Of a stretch of 64,000 bases of DNA, positions 1 through 8,901 are shown piece after piece. Under the pieces are notes generated by a model that was given only the letters and a program-made list of their open reading frames with translations, was not told the DNA's origin and did no database searches. Each line of letters starts with the position of its first letter. Within the stretch, counting starts at the first letter, position 1. The stretch comes from Curvibacter delicatus NBRC 14919 (lineage in GTDB: Bacteria; Pseudomonadota; Gammaproteobacteria; Burkholderiales; Burkholderiaceae_C): NCBI RefSeq assembly GCF_001592265.1, contig NZ_BCWP01000008.1, forward strand, positions 1 to 64,000. Direction: 5' to 3'. Both the position numbers and the translations under genes were made by a program.

Positions 1-20
1 CCTTAACCAGGAGTTCGATC

Positions 21-395
21 ATGTTGTTCGCCCCCGTCATCCGCCGTTCCGCTTTCGCCCCCTCCATGCGCTCGCTGGACCGCTTCTTCGACGCTGCCCT
101 GCAGGCCCCGATCGCCCAGACCAACAGCTGCCGCATCGAACAGGACGACAAGGCCTACACCCTGAGCTTCGACGTGCCGGGCGTGACGCGCGAGCAGCTG
201 TCGATCGGCATCGAAGGCAATGTGGTGCGCCTGGAAAGCCTGCCGGAAGCCGCGCGCCAGTACAAGGCCGCTTACGAACTGCCACAGGACATTGATGCGG
301 CTTCCAGCGTTGCCAAGCTGGAAAACGGTGTGCTGACCCTCAAGCTGGCCAAGGTGCAGCCGGAGAGCAAAGTCACCAAGCTGACGATCAACTGA
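21..395 (+). CDS. Small heat-shock protein, Hsp20/alpha-crystallin family
   Basis: ATP-independent holdase chaperone of the cytoplasm that binds unfolding proteins. The 124 residues consist of a short N-terminal arm (about 1-35) and an alpha-crystallin domain with the usual strand pattern (SFDVPGVTREQL, then ENGVLTLKLAK near residues 100-110, which carries the conserved GVL turn). It is shorter than class A/B IbpA-type proteins (about 140-150 aa). The start is backed by an AGGAG ribosome site ending about 7 bases before ATG. It is followed directly by a strong hairpin terminator, so it ends its transcription unit; anything upstream lies outside the window. Confidence 0.93.
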   Translation: MLFAPVIRRSAFAPSMRSLDRFFDAALQAPIAQTNSCRIEQDDKAYTLSFDVPGVTREQLSIGIEGNVVRLESLPEAARQYKAAYELPQDIDAASSVAKLENGVLTLKLAKVQPESKVTKLTIN

Positions 396-412
396 GTCTG
401 TTCGACAACATG

Positions 413-441
413 AAAAAGGCCGCGAAATTCGCGGCCTTTTT
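413..441 (+). terminator. Rho-independent terminator after the Hsp20 gene
   Basis: GC-rich stem (GGCCGCG pairing with CGCGGCC) with a very short AT loop, flanked by A5 on the left and T5 on the right. It starts 17 bases after the Hsp20 stop. Because the A and T tracts are symmetrical it may also stop minus-strand transcription leaving the secreted-protein gene that follows. Confidence 0.88.
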
Positions 442-461
442 CATGGCTTCAACGTATGAAT

Positions 462-1295
462 TCAGCGACCTGCACTTCCGGCAGTTGGCTCGGAAGAATG
501 ACGGGTTGGGGCAAGTTGTATACATGCCTGGTCCCGAAATGCCTCGTAAGGCACTAAGGTGCCGGTAGTGCACGCGGAGCCGCAAGCCTGGATGAATCCG
601 TCACGATTGAATCCTGGGTAATGTGACACATTGCGAACAGCCCACACTTCAGAGTTGGAGCCCCAAAAACCGCCCGCGGAAAAGTCTGCTTTGGCATAGC
701 TTGAGCACCCCAATTTTGATGAATGATCCCGGACACATGCATCTGCAGCTTTGTACAAAGAGCCACATTGGCCGTCAGTAAGCTTCTGGTTAGAAACCTC
801 TACAAGTACGACCGACAAGTACCCAGAATCCAATACCGCAACTTTCTTCTTTTGCCGAAAAAACCCTAAGTCGACAATGATCTTTCCAGACTCCTCTTTT
901 GCCTGAATAAAGTAGGTCTCTGAATTGAAGTCTTTGTTTGTGACCACCAAAGGCTTCGACTCTTTACTGAGCACAATGAAAAATAGTGGATCGACGCGAC
1001 ATCCTGAGCCGCCACAGTTTTGACTGATCAGTACCGCCTGTCCACCGCTAAATCTATATAACCCGTGTAGTTCCAGGTAAGGCTCTTTGGAGTCGGCTCT
1101 AAATATTGCCTTTCCGTTTAGCAAGATCGTAGAGGGTGGGCCGTTGGTCCCGTCGCTGTAGATGCTTCGTACGACTTGGATTTCTCCTAAGTCAGATTGA
1201 AGTGCCTTCTCGACCACATAGCCTGCGGACCAAGACACCTGACAACACAACAGCATCGTGAGAACGATCAAGTATCTCAGTGCGGCGGCTGTCAT
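462..1295 (-). CDS. Secreted protein of unknown function
   Basis: Unrecognised protein, 277 aa from the preferred start (M of MTAAALRYLIVL; an upstream in-frame M adds four residues). The first about 24 residues form a typical Sec signal peptide (hydrophobic LIVLTMLLCC, then a small-residue site near WSAGY). The mature part is beta-rich and carries paired cysteines (NCGGSGC, QCGSLY, ACVRD, GCSSY, ACGSACTTG, DQAC), suggesting disulfides in the periplasm or outside the cell. Base composition is visibly lower in GC than in its neighbours, which fits recent acquisition. It stands alone between two convergent or unrelated genes. No family could be assigned. Confidence 0.7.
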   Translation of the reverse strand: MTAAALRYLIVLTMLLCCQVSWSAGYVVEKALQSDLGEIQVVRSIYSDGTNGPPSTILLNGKAIFRADSKEPYLELHGLYRFSGGQAVLISQNCGGSGCRVDPLFFIVLSKESKPLVVTNKDFNSETYFIQAKEESGKIIVDLGFFRQKKKVAVLDSGYLSVVLVEVSNQKLTDGQCGSLYKAADACVRDHSSKLGCSSYAKADFSAGGFWGSNSEVWAVRNVSHYPGFNRDGFIQACGSACTTGTLVPYEAFRDQACIQLAPTRHSSEPTAGSAGR

Positions 1296-1486
1296 TGAGC
1301 GCCCCAACTTGATATGGACGTCAAAATTGTCTTACTGACCGAGTTCACGCCGCCCTCCCTTAATGTGTTGTAAGTGCTTGATTTATACCAGTCGTGTTTC
1401 CGCGGGCGGCTTCGGAAGAACCATGAACAAGTTCGCCAAGACCTGGACTCCAAACCGTTGCGACACGTAGCCGCACGACCACAATC

Positions 1487-2542
1487 TCACACAGACTGGC
1501 TGATCGCATCCAGCGGCCAGCGTGGCTTGACCTCGAAGGTGTAGGCCCGGCTGGCCTCTTGCATGCTGGCCTGCAGCCGCATGGCCGCGGCCATGGCGAT
1601 CATGGCACCGTTGTCGGTGCACAGGTGCAGTTCGGGGTAGTGCACGCGCACCTTGCGCTTGGCGCACTGGGCATTCAGTTGCTCGCGCAGATGCCGGTTG
1701 GCCCCCACGCCGCCGGCCACCACCAGGCGCTTCATACCCGTCTCATCGAGTGCGGCGAGCGACTTCTTCACCAGCACTTCGACGATGGCAGCCTGCGTTG
1801 AGGCGGCGAGATCCGCCTTGCGCACTTCCAGCTCAGCCCCCAGACGCTGCGCCTGCGTCAGCACCGCCGTTTTCAGGCCGGCAAAAGAGAAGTCGAGGTT
1901 GCTGCTGTGCAGCAGAGGGCGCGGCAGCTTGAAAGCGGTGCCATCACCCTGCTCCGCCAGACGGGACAAGGCCGGCCCGCCGGGATAACCCAGGCCCATG
2001 AGCTTGGCTGACTTGTCAAAGGCCTCACCTGCGGCATCGTCAATGGTTTCACCCAGGATTTCGTAGCGTCCGACGCCGTCCACCCGCATCAGCTGCGTGT
2101 GACCGCCCGAGACCAGCAAGGCGACAAAGGGGAACTCGGGTGGGTCGGCACTCAGGAACGGCGACAGCAAATGCCCTTCCAGGTGGTGCACGCCCAGCAC
2201 CGGCTTGCCCAGGGCCGCACCGAGCGCGCAGGCCACACCGGCGCCCACCAGCAGCGCGCCGGCCAAGCCGGGGCCGCGCGTGTAGGCCACCACGTCGATG
2301 TCCTGCAGCGACTTGCCGGCCTCGGCCATCACCTGATTGGTGAGCGGCAGCACGCGGCGGATGTGGTCGCGGCTGGCCAGCTCGGGCACCACACCGCCAT
2401 AGGCCTGGTGCATCTCGATCTGGCTGAAGAGCGCGTGCGACAACAACTGCGGCACCGGGCTGCCATTGGCTTGCACCAGGGCGACGCCGGTTTCGTCGCA
2501 GGAGGATTCGATGCCCAGAATCAGGGGCGCGGTATCTGACAT
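1487..2542 (-). CDS. tsaD: tRNA N6-adenosine threonylcarbamoyltransferase TsaD
   Basis: Catalytic subunit that transfers the threonylcarbamoyl group from threonylcarbamoyl-AMP to A37 of ANN-decoding tRNAs, acting with TsaB and TsaE. The start chosen is the ATG before [21 protein letters not shown], giving 351 aa, normal for the family; a longer frame extends 50 codons upstream but is not conserved-looking. Visible signatures: GIESSCDET at the N terminus, the metal-binding HHLEGH motif, [10 protein letters not shown], and [12 protein letters not shown] toward the C terminus. Monocistronic here and divergent from the GGDEF-EAL gene. Confidence 0.97.
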   Translation of the reverse strand: MSDTAPLILGIESSCDETGVALVQANGSPVPQLLSHALFSQIEMHQAYGGVVPELASRDHIRRVLPLTNQVMAEAGKSLQDIDVVAYTRGPGLAGALLVGAGVACALGAALGKPVLGVHHLEGHLLSPFLSADPPEFPFVALLVSGGHTQLMRVDGVGRYEILGETIDDAAGEAFDKSAKLMGLGYPGGPALSRLAEQGDGTAFKLPRPLLHSSNLDFSFAGLKTAVLTQAQRLGAELEVRKADLAASTQAAIVEVLVKKSLAALDETGMKRLVVAGGVGANRHLREQLNAQCAKRKVRVHYPELHLCTDNGAMIAMAAAMRLQASMQEASRAYTFEVKPRWPLDAISQSV

Positions 2543-2633
2543 AGGGTCAAGTGTAGAGCCCTTCCGGAACTCACCGCCGTCTCCCGATGACGGGATCGTC
2601 CAGACGGTCCTGCCGGTAATACACTGATGCCCT

Positions 2634-4277
2634 ATGCATGGCTCGTTTCCTTCTACCAATCTGGATCGCGTGCTGGACGCCGCGTTCCGCATCGATGCGG
2701 AATTTCAGATCCAGTTCGTGTCGGAAGCCGGCAAGCGCTGGCTGGGAATGAGCCCGGGGGATCAACTGCCGCGCAGCTTTCTTGATCTCCTGCACCCGGA
2801 CGACATATCCACCTTCCAGCACAAGATGCCCACCGGGCATCAGCTCTTGAATTGCGATGCGCGCCTGCTCAGGGGCGAGCACCCCTGCTGGGTGAACCTG
2901 CGGGTCTATGCCCTTCCGCAGGCACAGCAGTTCGTCGTGTGCATGATCGACATCTCGTCCTGGATCGGAGGCATGGCCGCGCTGCCTGCCGTCCCCGGGC
3001 GCGAGGAACTGAGTGGCTTGGCCCATCGCACCTTTTTGCAGCAGGCCGTGGAGGCGCTCATTGCCCAGGGCAACCGTCCCTTTGTGTTGGGCCTGCTGGA
3101 CCTCGATGGCCTCAACCGGGTCAATCACAACCTCGGGCACCACGCGGGCGATGCCGTGTTGGCCGAGACGGTTCAGCGGCTGACCCGCCTCACCCTCCCG
3201 CCGAACCTCGTGGCCCGCCTGGGAGGCGACGAGTTTGTGATGCTGCTGCCGGACAAGGACGCGCACGCTAGTCAGGCCCTCATGCAGGAAGTGCTGTTCG
3301 CCATCGCCCGCCCCTACCACGTGGCCGGACAACAGGCCTATCTGGGCGCGAGCATCGGTTTGGCCGAGTTCCCTGGCCACGGCGCGGACTACTCCCGCCT
3401 GTTCAACAACGCCGACATTGCGATGCACCGCGCCAAGAGCGATGGCAAGAACCGCTTCAGCGTCTATGCCCCGCAGAGCGGAAACTCTGACTTTTCTATC
3501 CAGGCGGCCCTGTACGAGGGCATTGAAGAAGGGGAGTTCTCACTCGTCTACCAGCCGCTGTTCGACATCCAACGCCGGATCGTGGGCGCCGAAGCCCTGA
3601 TGCGCTGGACCAGCCGGACGCTGGGGCCGGTCTCGCCAGCCGAATTCATCCCGATCGCGGAGAAAGTCGGCCTGATGCCCGTGCTGGGCAAATGGGCGTT
3701 GCGCTATGCGTGCCAGCACCTCCGGCAGTTCCAGCAGCTCAGTCCGAAATTCTCGATGTCCGTCAATGTCTCTCCGCTGCAGTTCGGGGAAGACGACTTC
3801 CATGTGCCGGTGATGAACACGGTGCAGGAGCTCGACATCGACCCCACCCAGCTGGTGCTGGAAATCACCGAGTCCACCCTCATGCAAAGCCGGCAACAGA
3901 CCGAACAGTCGCTTGCCCTCCTGCGCGAGCAGGGCATACGCATTGCGATCGACGATTTCGGCACCGGTTTTTCCAGCCTGGCCTACCTCACGCGCTTTCC
4001 GGTCTCCGGCATCAAGATCGACCGATCTTTTGTCGCGAAACTCGACCCGGTCTCCGCCTCGGGCGACCCGGACCGCAAGCTCATCGTGGCCATGATCCAT
4101 CTGGCGCATAGCATCGACTTGCGCGTCGTGGCCGAAGGGGTGGAGACACAGGCACAATTTGATTTCCTGAAAAGTGCCGGCTGCAATTTCGTTCAGGGCT
4201 ACCTGCTGGGGCGGCCGATGGAGGCAGAAGCCTTGCTCGGGCTTCTGGATAGCACGCATAACAAGAACACGTCATGA
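2634..4277 (+). CDS. PAS-GGDEF-EAL cyclic-di-GMP signalling protein
   Basis: Predicted c-di-GMP turnover enzyme, 547 aa, without membrane segments. Residues about 5-110 look like a PAS sensor domain, about 125-285 form a GGDEF diguanylate cyclase domain with intact RLGGDEF, and about 295-540 an EAL phosphodiesterase domain with intact [29 protein letters not shown] and AEGVE signatures. Both activities could therefore be functional; which dominates cannot be read from sequence. The stop overlaps the start of the next gene (ATGA), so it is translationally coupled to the HDOD protein. Confidence 0.93.
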   Translation: MHGSFPSTNLDRVLDAAFRIDAEFQIQFVSEAGKRWLGMSPGDQLPRSFLDLLHPDDISTFQHKMPTGHQLLNCDARLLRGEHPCWVNLRVYALPQAQQFVVCMIDISSWIGGMAALPAVPGREELSGLAHRTFLQQAVEALIAQGNRPFVLGLLDLDGLNRVNHNLGHHAGDAVLAETVQRLTRLTLPPNLVARLGGDEFVMLLPDKDAHASQALMQEVLFAIARPYHVAGQQAYLGASIGLAEFPGHGADYSRLFNNADIAMHRAKSDGKNRFSVYAPQSGNSDFSIQAALYEGIEEGEFSLVYQPLFDIQRRIVGAEALMRWTSRTLGPVSPAEFIPIAEKVGLMPVLGKWALRYACQHLRQFQQLSPKFSMSVNVSPLQFGEDDFHVPVMNTVQELDIDPTQLVLEITESTLMQSRQQTEQSLALLREQGIRIAIDDFGTGFSSLAYLTRFPVSGIKIDRSFVAKLDPVSASGDPDRKLIVAMIHLAHSIDLRVVAEGVETQAQFDFLKSAGCNFVQGYLLGRPMEAEALLGLLDSTHNKNTS

Positions 4278-5557
4278 GCCACCCCACCGTCGACAAATTG
4301 TTTGCCGCGATGCGCAGCACCAAGGGTATCCCGGCGATGGAAGGCATCGTCAGTTCGGTACTGGGGACCCTGCGCAATGAAAAGAGCAATCACCACACGC
4401 TGGCCCGGTACATCAGCGAGGACTTCGCGCTCACGCAAAAGGTGCTCAAGCTGGCCAACTCCATCATGTACGCGCCTTTTGCCAAGGAGGCCTCGTCGGT
4501 GAGCGCGGCGGTGCAGATCCTCGGCACCGACTCCCTGCTACATGTGGTGATCAGCACCGCCATGGCCAGCGAAGCCGAAATCCGGGACGACCGGCACCTC
4601 TCCCAGACCTTGCTGGCTTCCGAACTGGCGCGCAGCCTCTATCCGGACCGCTCGGAAGACCTCTCGGTAGCCGGCCTCATGATTGACCTGGGGCGCCTGG
4701 TCGCCGCCAGGTTCCTGCCCGATGAAATGACCCGGGTCCAAGCCCGGATCGTCGCCGGCACCGATCCCGAGCAGGCCGCCCGCCTGGTGCTGGGCATGAC
4801 CCTACCGCAACTCGGGGTCGAAGTCGCCAAGCGCTGGAACCTGCCCGACTCCATCATGGGCATCATCGACGGCACGGGCGACAGCACGGTTGTGCAGGCG
4901 GCCCGCCTGGCCAGCACCGCCTCCCACCTCATTCTCGACGGCAAAGTGGACGAACTCGCGCAGTTGACCGAGCAGCTGGCGTTGCCTGACGTGGATAAAT
5001 CTCGTCTGCGCCTGCTCATCCAGCGCAAGCTGGACGATGTGGGTGCCACCGTCCTCAGCCAGCCGCAACACATTCCGGCCGGCATGGCGCTGGAGGCGCT
5101 CTACCACGAGCTAGCCGCCGAGAAATGGGACACGCCCGAGGCCCTGGCCGGCGCCATGTTCAGCAGCATCCACCATGTGCTCAAGACCAGCCATTGCCTG
5201 CTATTGGCGCGCGACGCCAAAGGCGACTTCGTCATCCGTGCCGGCCTGGGCCAGCGCGTGGCCGCGCTGCGCTCGGAGTTCAGTGTGTCGGCCGAATTCA
5301 AGCCCACGGCCTTTCATGCGGCCATCCAGAACAACGTCGACATTGCGATCAACGATGCCGCCAAGCTGCGGCCTTCGGCGCTGCCCCCGGACTACCGGCG
5401 CCTCTTTCCCCACGTCACCAAGTTTGTCATCGTGCCGATCGCCAACCCCAAGGTGACCGGCCTGATCTACTGCGACTGGGACGCCGATGGGGACTACCTT
5501 CCCACGGAACTGCTTGCGCTCCGCAAGCTCAGGGACCTGTTCCTGCCATTCTTTTGA
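4274..5557 (+). CDS. HDOD domain protein with C-terminal GAF-like domain
   Basis: 427 aa. The N-terminal about 210 residues match the HDOD fold (HD-related output domain without the phosphohydrolase metal residues; SSVLGTLRNEKSNHHTLARY, KVLKLANSIMY, LGTDSLLHVV), found in bacterial signalling proteins. The C-terminal about 160 residues resemble a GAF domain (HVLKTSHCLLLARD, IVPIANPKVTGLIYCDWD). It overlaps the upstream GGDEF-EAL gene by four bases, so the two are probably co-produced, with the HDOD protein a likely partner or effector of that c-di-GMP pathway. No catalytic function is claimed. Confidence 0.9.
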   Translation: MSHPTVDKLFAAMRSTKGIPAMEGIVSSVLGTLRNEKSNHHTLARYISEDFALTQKVLKLANSIMYAPFAKEASSVSAAVQILGTDSLLHVVISTAMASEAEIRDDRHLSQTLLASELARSLYPDRSEDLSVAGLMIDLGRLVAARFLPDEMTRVQARIVAGTDPEQAARLVLGMTLPQLGVEVAKRWNLPDSIMGIIDGTGDSTVVQAARLASTASHLILDGKVDELAQLTEQLALPDVDKSRLRLLIQRKLDDVGATVLSQPQHIPAGMALEALYHELAAEKWDTPEALAGAMFSSIHHVLKTSHCLLLARDAKGDFVIRAGLGQRVAALRSEFSVSAEFKPTAFHAAIQNNVDIAINDAAKLRPSALPPDYRRLFPHVTKFVIVPIANPKVTGLIYCDWDADGDYLPTELLALRKLRDLFLPFF

Positions 5558-5599
5558 CTTGAGCCAGCGCAGCCCGGGTGCCTGGAACCCGGCGCCGCC

Positions 5600-6367
5600 T
5601 CAGCGCATCACCAGCCCGCCATCCACCATCAACACCTGCCCGGTCATGAAGCGGCTCCAGTCGGAAGCGAGGAACAGCACCGGCCCGGCCACGTCGGCCG
5701 GCGTGGCGATGCGACGCAGCGGCGTCTGCGCCACGATGGCCTCCTTCACGTCCTCCTTGGTCGCGCGGCTGGCGTCGGTCGGGTAGACCAGGCCGGGCGC
5801 CACGCAGTTGACGCGGATGCCCAGCGGCCCGAGTTCGGCCGCCAGGTTGCGGCTGAAGCCGACCAGCGCCGACTTGGCGGTGCTGTAGTCGTGGTACGGC
5901 ACCACCGGCCGCGCCACCAAGTCGCTCGCCAGGTTGACGATGCTGCCTTGCGCGCGCTGGCGCAAGTGCGGCAGCACGGCCTGGCAGACGTTGTAGGTGG
6001 CGTGCACGGCACCGTCCACCTGGCGTTGGTAGTCGCTCCAGTCCAGCTCCCAGAAGCGCTTGCGCTGCTCGGGGTCGAAGCGGTAGGGCGCAAAGGCGTT
6101 GTTCACCAGCACGTCGATGCGCCCCACTTCGGCCAGTACCTGGGCCACCATGGCCTGCACCTGCGCCGGATCATTGACATCGGCACGAATCGCCCAAGCG
6201 TCACCGCCGGCAGCCTTGCACTGCGCCACCACCGCTTCGGCCGCGGCCTCGTTGCGCAGGTAGTTGACGATCACGAAGCCGCCTTCGGCCGCAAACGCCT
6301 GCGCAATGGCCGCACCGATGCCGCGGCTGGCGCCGGTGACGAGGATGACCTGGCCCTGAAAATTCAT
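5600..6367 (-). CDS. Short-chain dehydrogenase/reductase (SDR), last gene of the TPP-riboswitch operon
   Basis: NAD(P)H-dependent oxidoreductase of 255 aa. Visible: Rossmann motif TGASRGIG (residues about 11-18), NNAF in place of the usual NNAG, active-site YSTAK, and the C-terminal VDGG. Automated naming would give 3-oxoacyl-ACP reductase, but context argues otherwise: it is three bases behind the ABC binding-protein gene and is the sixth gene of an operon headed by a thiamin-pyrophosphate riboswitch. I infer that it reduces the aldehyde released by the LuxC-like enzyme to an alcohol; the substrate is unknown. Confidence 0.88.
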   Translation of the reverse strand: MNFQGQVILVTGASRGIGAAIAQAFAAEGGFVIVNYLRNEAAAEAVVAQCKAAGGDAWAIRADVNDPAQVQAMVAQVLAEVGRIDVLVNNAFAPYRFDPEQRKRFWELDWSDYQRQVDGAVHATYNVCQAVLPHLRQRAQGSIVNLASDLVARPVVPYHDYSTAKSALVGFSRNLAAELGPLGIRVNCVAPGLVYPTDASRATKEDVKEAIVAQTPLRRIATPADVAGPVLFLASDWSRFMTGQVLMVDGGLVMR

Positions 6368-6370
6368 GGC

Positions 6371-7366
6371 TTACTTCCGGCCCGGCAGCAGGTCCTGGCT
6401 GACCACGGCCTTCATGTCCAGGTTGCGTTCGATCAGGCCGATCTGCTTCCAGGCGCGGGCGCCCTTCTGCAGTGTGTCCACGTCGATGGCGCCCAGGCCT
6501 TTTTGCTGCGTCAGCGGCGAAACGCTGGTGGCGTTGCGCAGCTTGATCACCTCCAGGTTCACAGCTTCGTTCTGGCCGTTGATGGCGCGCTTGACGGCGA
6601 GTTTGGCGGCCTCCTCGGGGTGGTCGATCATCCACTGCGCGCTGTCGCGGTAGGCAGCGAGGAAACGCTTGAGCAGGTCCTTCTTCTGCTGGAAAGTGTC
6701 CTCGCGCACGATGAAGAGATCGCTGGAAAGGTTGAGCGAGTGGCGCACCTCCATCACGTTCACGTCGCCCACGCCCTTGGCGCGCGCCACCAGCAGGCCG
6801 GTGTCGGTGGCGGCAGTGGCGTCCACCTGGCCCTGCATGAGCGGCGCGAAGTTCAGCAGACCGGTGACGACGATGGTCACGTCCTTGGTGCTCAGACCGG
6901 CCTGGTTGAGCAGCAGCTGCAGATTGGTCAGGGTGCCGCTGGAGAGGCTGTAGACGCCGATCTTCTTGCCCTTGAGGTCGGCCGGCTTGCTGATGTTGGC
7001 GCTCTTGAGCGAGACCACGTTGAAGACGTTCTGCGGGTAAATGTCGTAGATGGCGCGCAGCTTCTCGCCCTTGTCCAGCCCGCCGTAGAAGGAGCCGGGA
7101 TCGGTGAAGGCCACGTCGGCCTGGCCGCTGAGCAGGTTGCGCACCGCGTCGCCGCCGCCCGCGCCGGGCATGTAGACCAGCTCGATGCCGCGGGCGCGGA
7201 AGAAGCCCTTGTCGGGCTCGACCAGGATGTTGGTGATCTCGGAAATCGGACCGCCCCAGCCGGCGATGGTGACCTTCTCCAGTTTCGGGTCCTGGGCCAG
7301 GGCCGTGCCGGTGCCCAGGGTGGCCAGCGCGATGGCGGCCAGCATGCGCAGGGTGTTGCGTTTCAT
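6371..7366 (-). CDS. ABC transporter periplasmic substrate-binding protein, NMT1/ThiY-like
   Basis: 331 aa with a Sec signal peptide (about 1-24, MLAAIALATLGTGTALAQ). The mature protein has the periplasmic-binding fold of the NMT1/THI5-like and SsuA/TauA group (WGGPISEITNILVEPDKGF, GKKIGVYSLSSGT). Members of this group carry thiamin pyrimidine precursors (ThiY), nitrate, sulfonates or taurine. The upstream TPP riboswitch makes a thiamin-related ligand most likely. The permease and ATPase genes lie immediately upstream in the same operon. Ligand assignment is inference. Confidence 0.88.
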   Translation of the reverse strand: MKRNTLRMLAAIALATLGTGTALAQDPKLEKVTIAGWGGPISEITNILVEPDKGFFRARGIELVYMPGAGGGDAVRNLLSGQADVAFTDPGSFYGGLDKGEKLRAIYDIYPQNVFNVVSLKSANISKPADLKGKKIGVYSLSSGTLTNLQLLLNQAGLSTKDVTIVVTGLLNFAPLMQGQVDATAATDTGLLVARAKGVGDVNVMEVRHSLNLSSDLFIVREDTFQQKKDLLKRFLAAYRDSAQWMIDHPEEAAKLAVKRAINGQNEAVNLEVIKLRNATSVSPLTQQKGLGAIDVDTLQKGARAWKQIGLIERNLDMKAVVSQDLLPGRK

Positions 7367-7388
7367 ATCCTCGTGTCCTCTCTCGGGT

Positions 7389-8150
7389 TCAGTTTGACTT
7401 GGGGTTGGAATAGGGTCGGAGCAACCGGCGCTCCAGCAGCAGCGCGGCTTCGTACAGCAGCAGGCCGATGCCGGTGATGAGCACCAGCGCCGCGAACATC
7501 AGCGCCGTGTCCATGGACGCCTGCGAGGCGATGATGAGCGCCCCCAGGCCGCGGCTGGCACCGATGAACTCGCCCACCACGGCCCCCACCAGCGCCAGCA
7601 CCACGGCCACGCGCAGGCCGGCCAGGATGGTGGGCAAGGCGGCCGGAATCTTGAGGCGCCACAGGGTCCGCCAGCGGCTCGCGCCCAGCATGCGGAACAG
7701 CTCGAGCCGGGCCGCATCCACCTGCGCCACGGCGGTCAGTGTGTTCTCCAGCAGGGGGAAGAAGCAGATCAGCGCGGTGATGAGCACCGTGGGCGCGGTG
7801 CCGAAGCCCAGCCAGACGATGAACAGCGGCACCAGCGCCAGCTTCGGGATGACTTGGCTGGTCACCACATAGGGCATGAGCACGCGGCGCAGCGCGGCCG
7901 ATTCGCCCAGCAGCACGCCGCCGGCAAAACCCAACAGCACGCCCAGCCCCAGACCCAACGCCAGCTCCAGCAGGGTCTGCCCGATGTGCGGCCAGAAGTA
8001 GCCGGTGGCAAAGCCGCGCCACAGGGCTGCACCGATGGCACTGGGCGCAGGCAGCACGAGCGCGGAGAAGCGGAAGGCCGGCACGGCGGCTTCCCAGAGC
8101 GCGAGCAGGCCGAGCAGCAGTGCGAAAGCGAGAAGACGCGGGTATTTCAA
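7389..8150 (-). CDS. ABC transporter inner-membrane permease (ThiX/SsuC-like)
   Basis: 253 aa BPD-type permease with about six hydrophobic segments and the EAA-type cytoplasmic loop (MLGASRWRTLWRLKIPAALP, residues about 155-175) that contacts the ATPase. The start is TTG overlapping the stop of the ATPase gene (TTGA), so it is translationally coupled. Together with the flanking ATPase and binding protein it forms a complete importer. Belongs to the nitrate/sulfonate/taurine/thiamin-precursor type; the riboswitch points to the thiamin branch. Confidence 0.9.
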   Translation of the reverse strand: MKYPRLLAFALLLGLLALWEAAVPAFRFSALVLPAPSAIGAALWRGFATGYFWPHIGQTLLELALGLGLGVLLGFAGGVLLGESAALRRVLMPYVVTSQVIPKLALVPLFIVWLGFGTAPTVLITALICFFPLLENTLTAVAQVDAARLELFRMLGASRWRTLWRLKIPAALPTILAGLRVAVVLALVGAVVGEFIGASRGLGALIIASQASMDTALMFAALVLITGIGLLLYEAALLLERRLLRPYSNPKSN

Positions 8151-8896
8151 GCAGCCACCTCCGCGTCCATGGCCTGGCGCAGCTCGGCGCAGAGGGCATT
8201 GAAGGCAGCGCTGTAGCGCACGTCCTGGCTGCGCGAGCGCGGCAGTTCAACGCGGACATCGTGCCGGATGCGGCCGCCCTCCATCACCGCCACCCGGTCG
8301 GCCAGGTACACCGCCTCGGCGATGTCGTGCGTGACGAAAAAGACCGAGGTGCCGCGCGCGCGGCACATGGCCTGCAACTCGTCCTGCAGTTCCTCGCGCG
8401 TGATGGCGTCGAGCGCGGCAAAGGGCTCGTCCATCAACAAAATCGCCGGCTCCAGCACCAGCGCGCGCGCAATCGCCACCCGGCTTTGCTGGCCGCCCGA
8501 CAACTGGCGCGGGTAATGGTTGGCATGCGAGGCCAAGCCCATCTGCGTCAGCAGTTGCTCGGCGCGCGCCACGTCGGCCACGGTCGGTTTGCGCTGCAAG
8601 GTCACGGGCAGCAGTACGTTGTCCAGCACGGTGAGCCAGTCCAGCAGCGTGGGGGCCTGGAACACGAAACCGGTGCCCGGCCCGGGCTGGCGCACCGCCT
8701 GCCCCTGCAGGCTGACCCGGCCTTCGTCGGGCTGCAGCAGGCCGGCGGCGAGTTTGAGCAGCGTGGTCTTGCCGCAGCCGCTGCGCCCTACCAGGCAATG
8801 GAACTCGCCCTGCGCGATGTCCCAGTCCACGCGCTGCACCACCGGCGGCCAGCCGGGGTAGGTGTAGCTCACGCCTTGCATGTCGAGGAAGGCCAT
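8147..8896 (-). CDS. ABC transporter ATP-binding protein
   Basis: About 249 aa from the preferred ATG (MAFLDMQGVSYTY); a TTG three codons upstream overlaps the LuxC-like stop and is the alternative start. Walker A GRSGCGKTT, ABC signature LSGGQQSR, Walker B ILLMDEPFAALD and the H-loop VTHDIAEA are all intact. It energises the adjacent permease. The five-base gap to the reductase gene and the overlap with the permease gene place it in the middle of the six-gene operon. Confidence 0.92.
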   Translation of the reverse strand: MAFLDMQGVSYTYPGWPPVVQRVDWDIAQGEFHCLVGRSGCGKTTLLKLAAGLLQPDEGRVSLQGQAVRQPGPGTGFVFQAPTLLDWLTVLDNVLLPVTLQRKPTVADVARAEQLLTQMGLASHANHYPRQLSGGQQSRVAIARALVLEPAILLMDEPFAALDAITREELQDELQAMCRARGTSVFFVTHDIAEAVYLADRVAVMEGGRIRHDVRVELPRSRSQDVRYSAAFNALCAELRQAMDAEVAA

Positions 8897-8901
8897 CGTC
8901 C

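Noticed and set aside
5570-5600. CCGGGT/AACCCGG hairpin between the HDOD and SDR genes
   Set aside because: Short stem, no U tract; could be chance in GC-rich DNA.
5891-7477. 528-codon plus-strand frame opposite the SDR and SBP genes
   Set aside because: Antisense shadow, rich in His/Gln/Val, no ribosome site, no family features.
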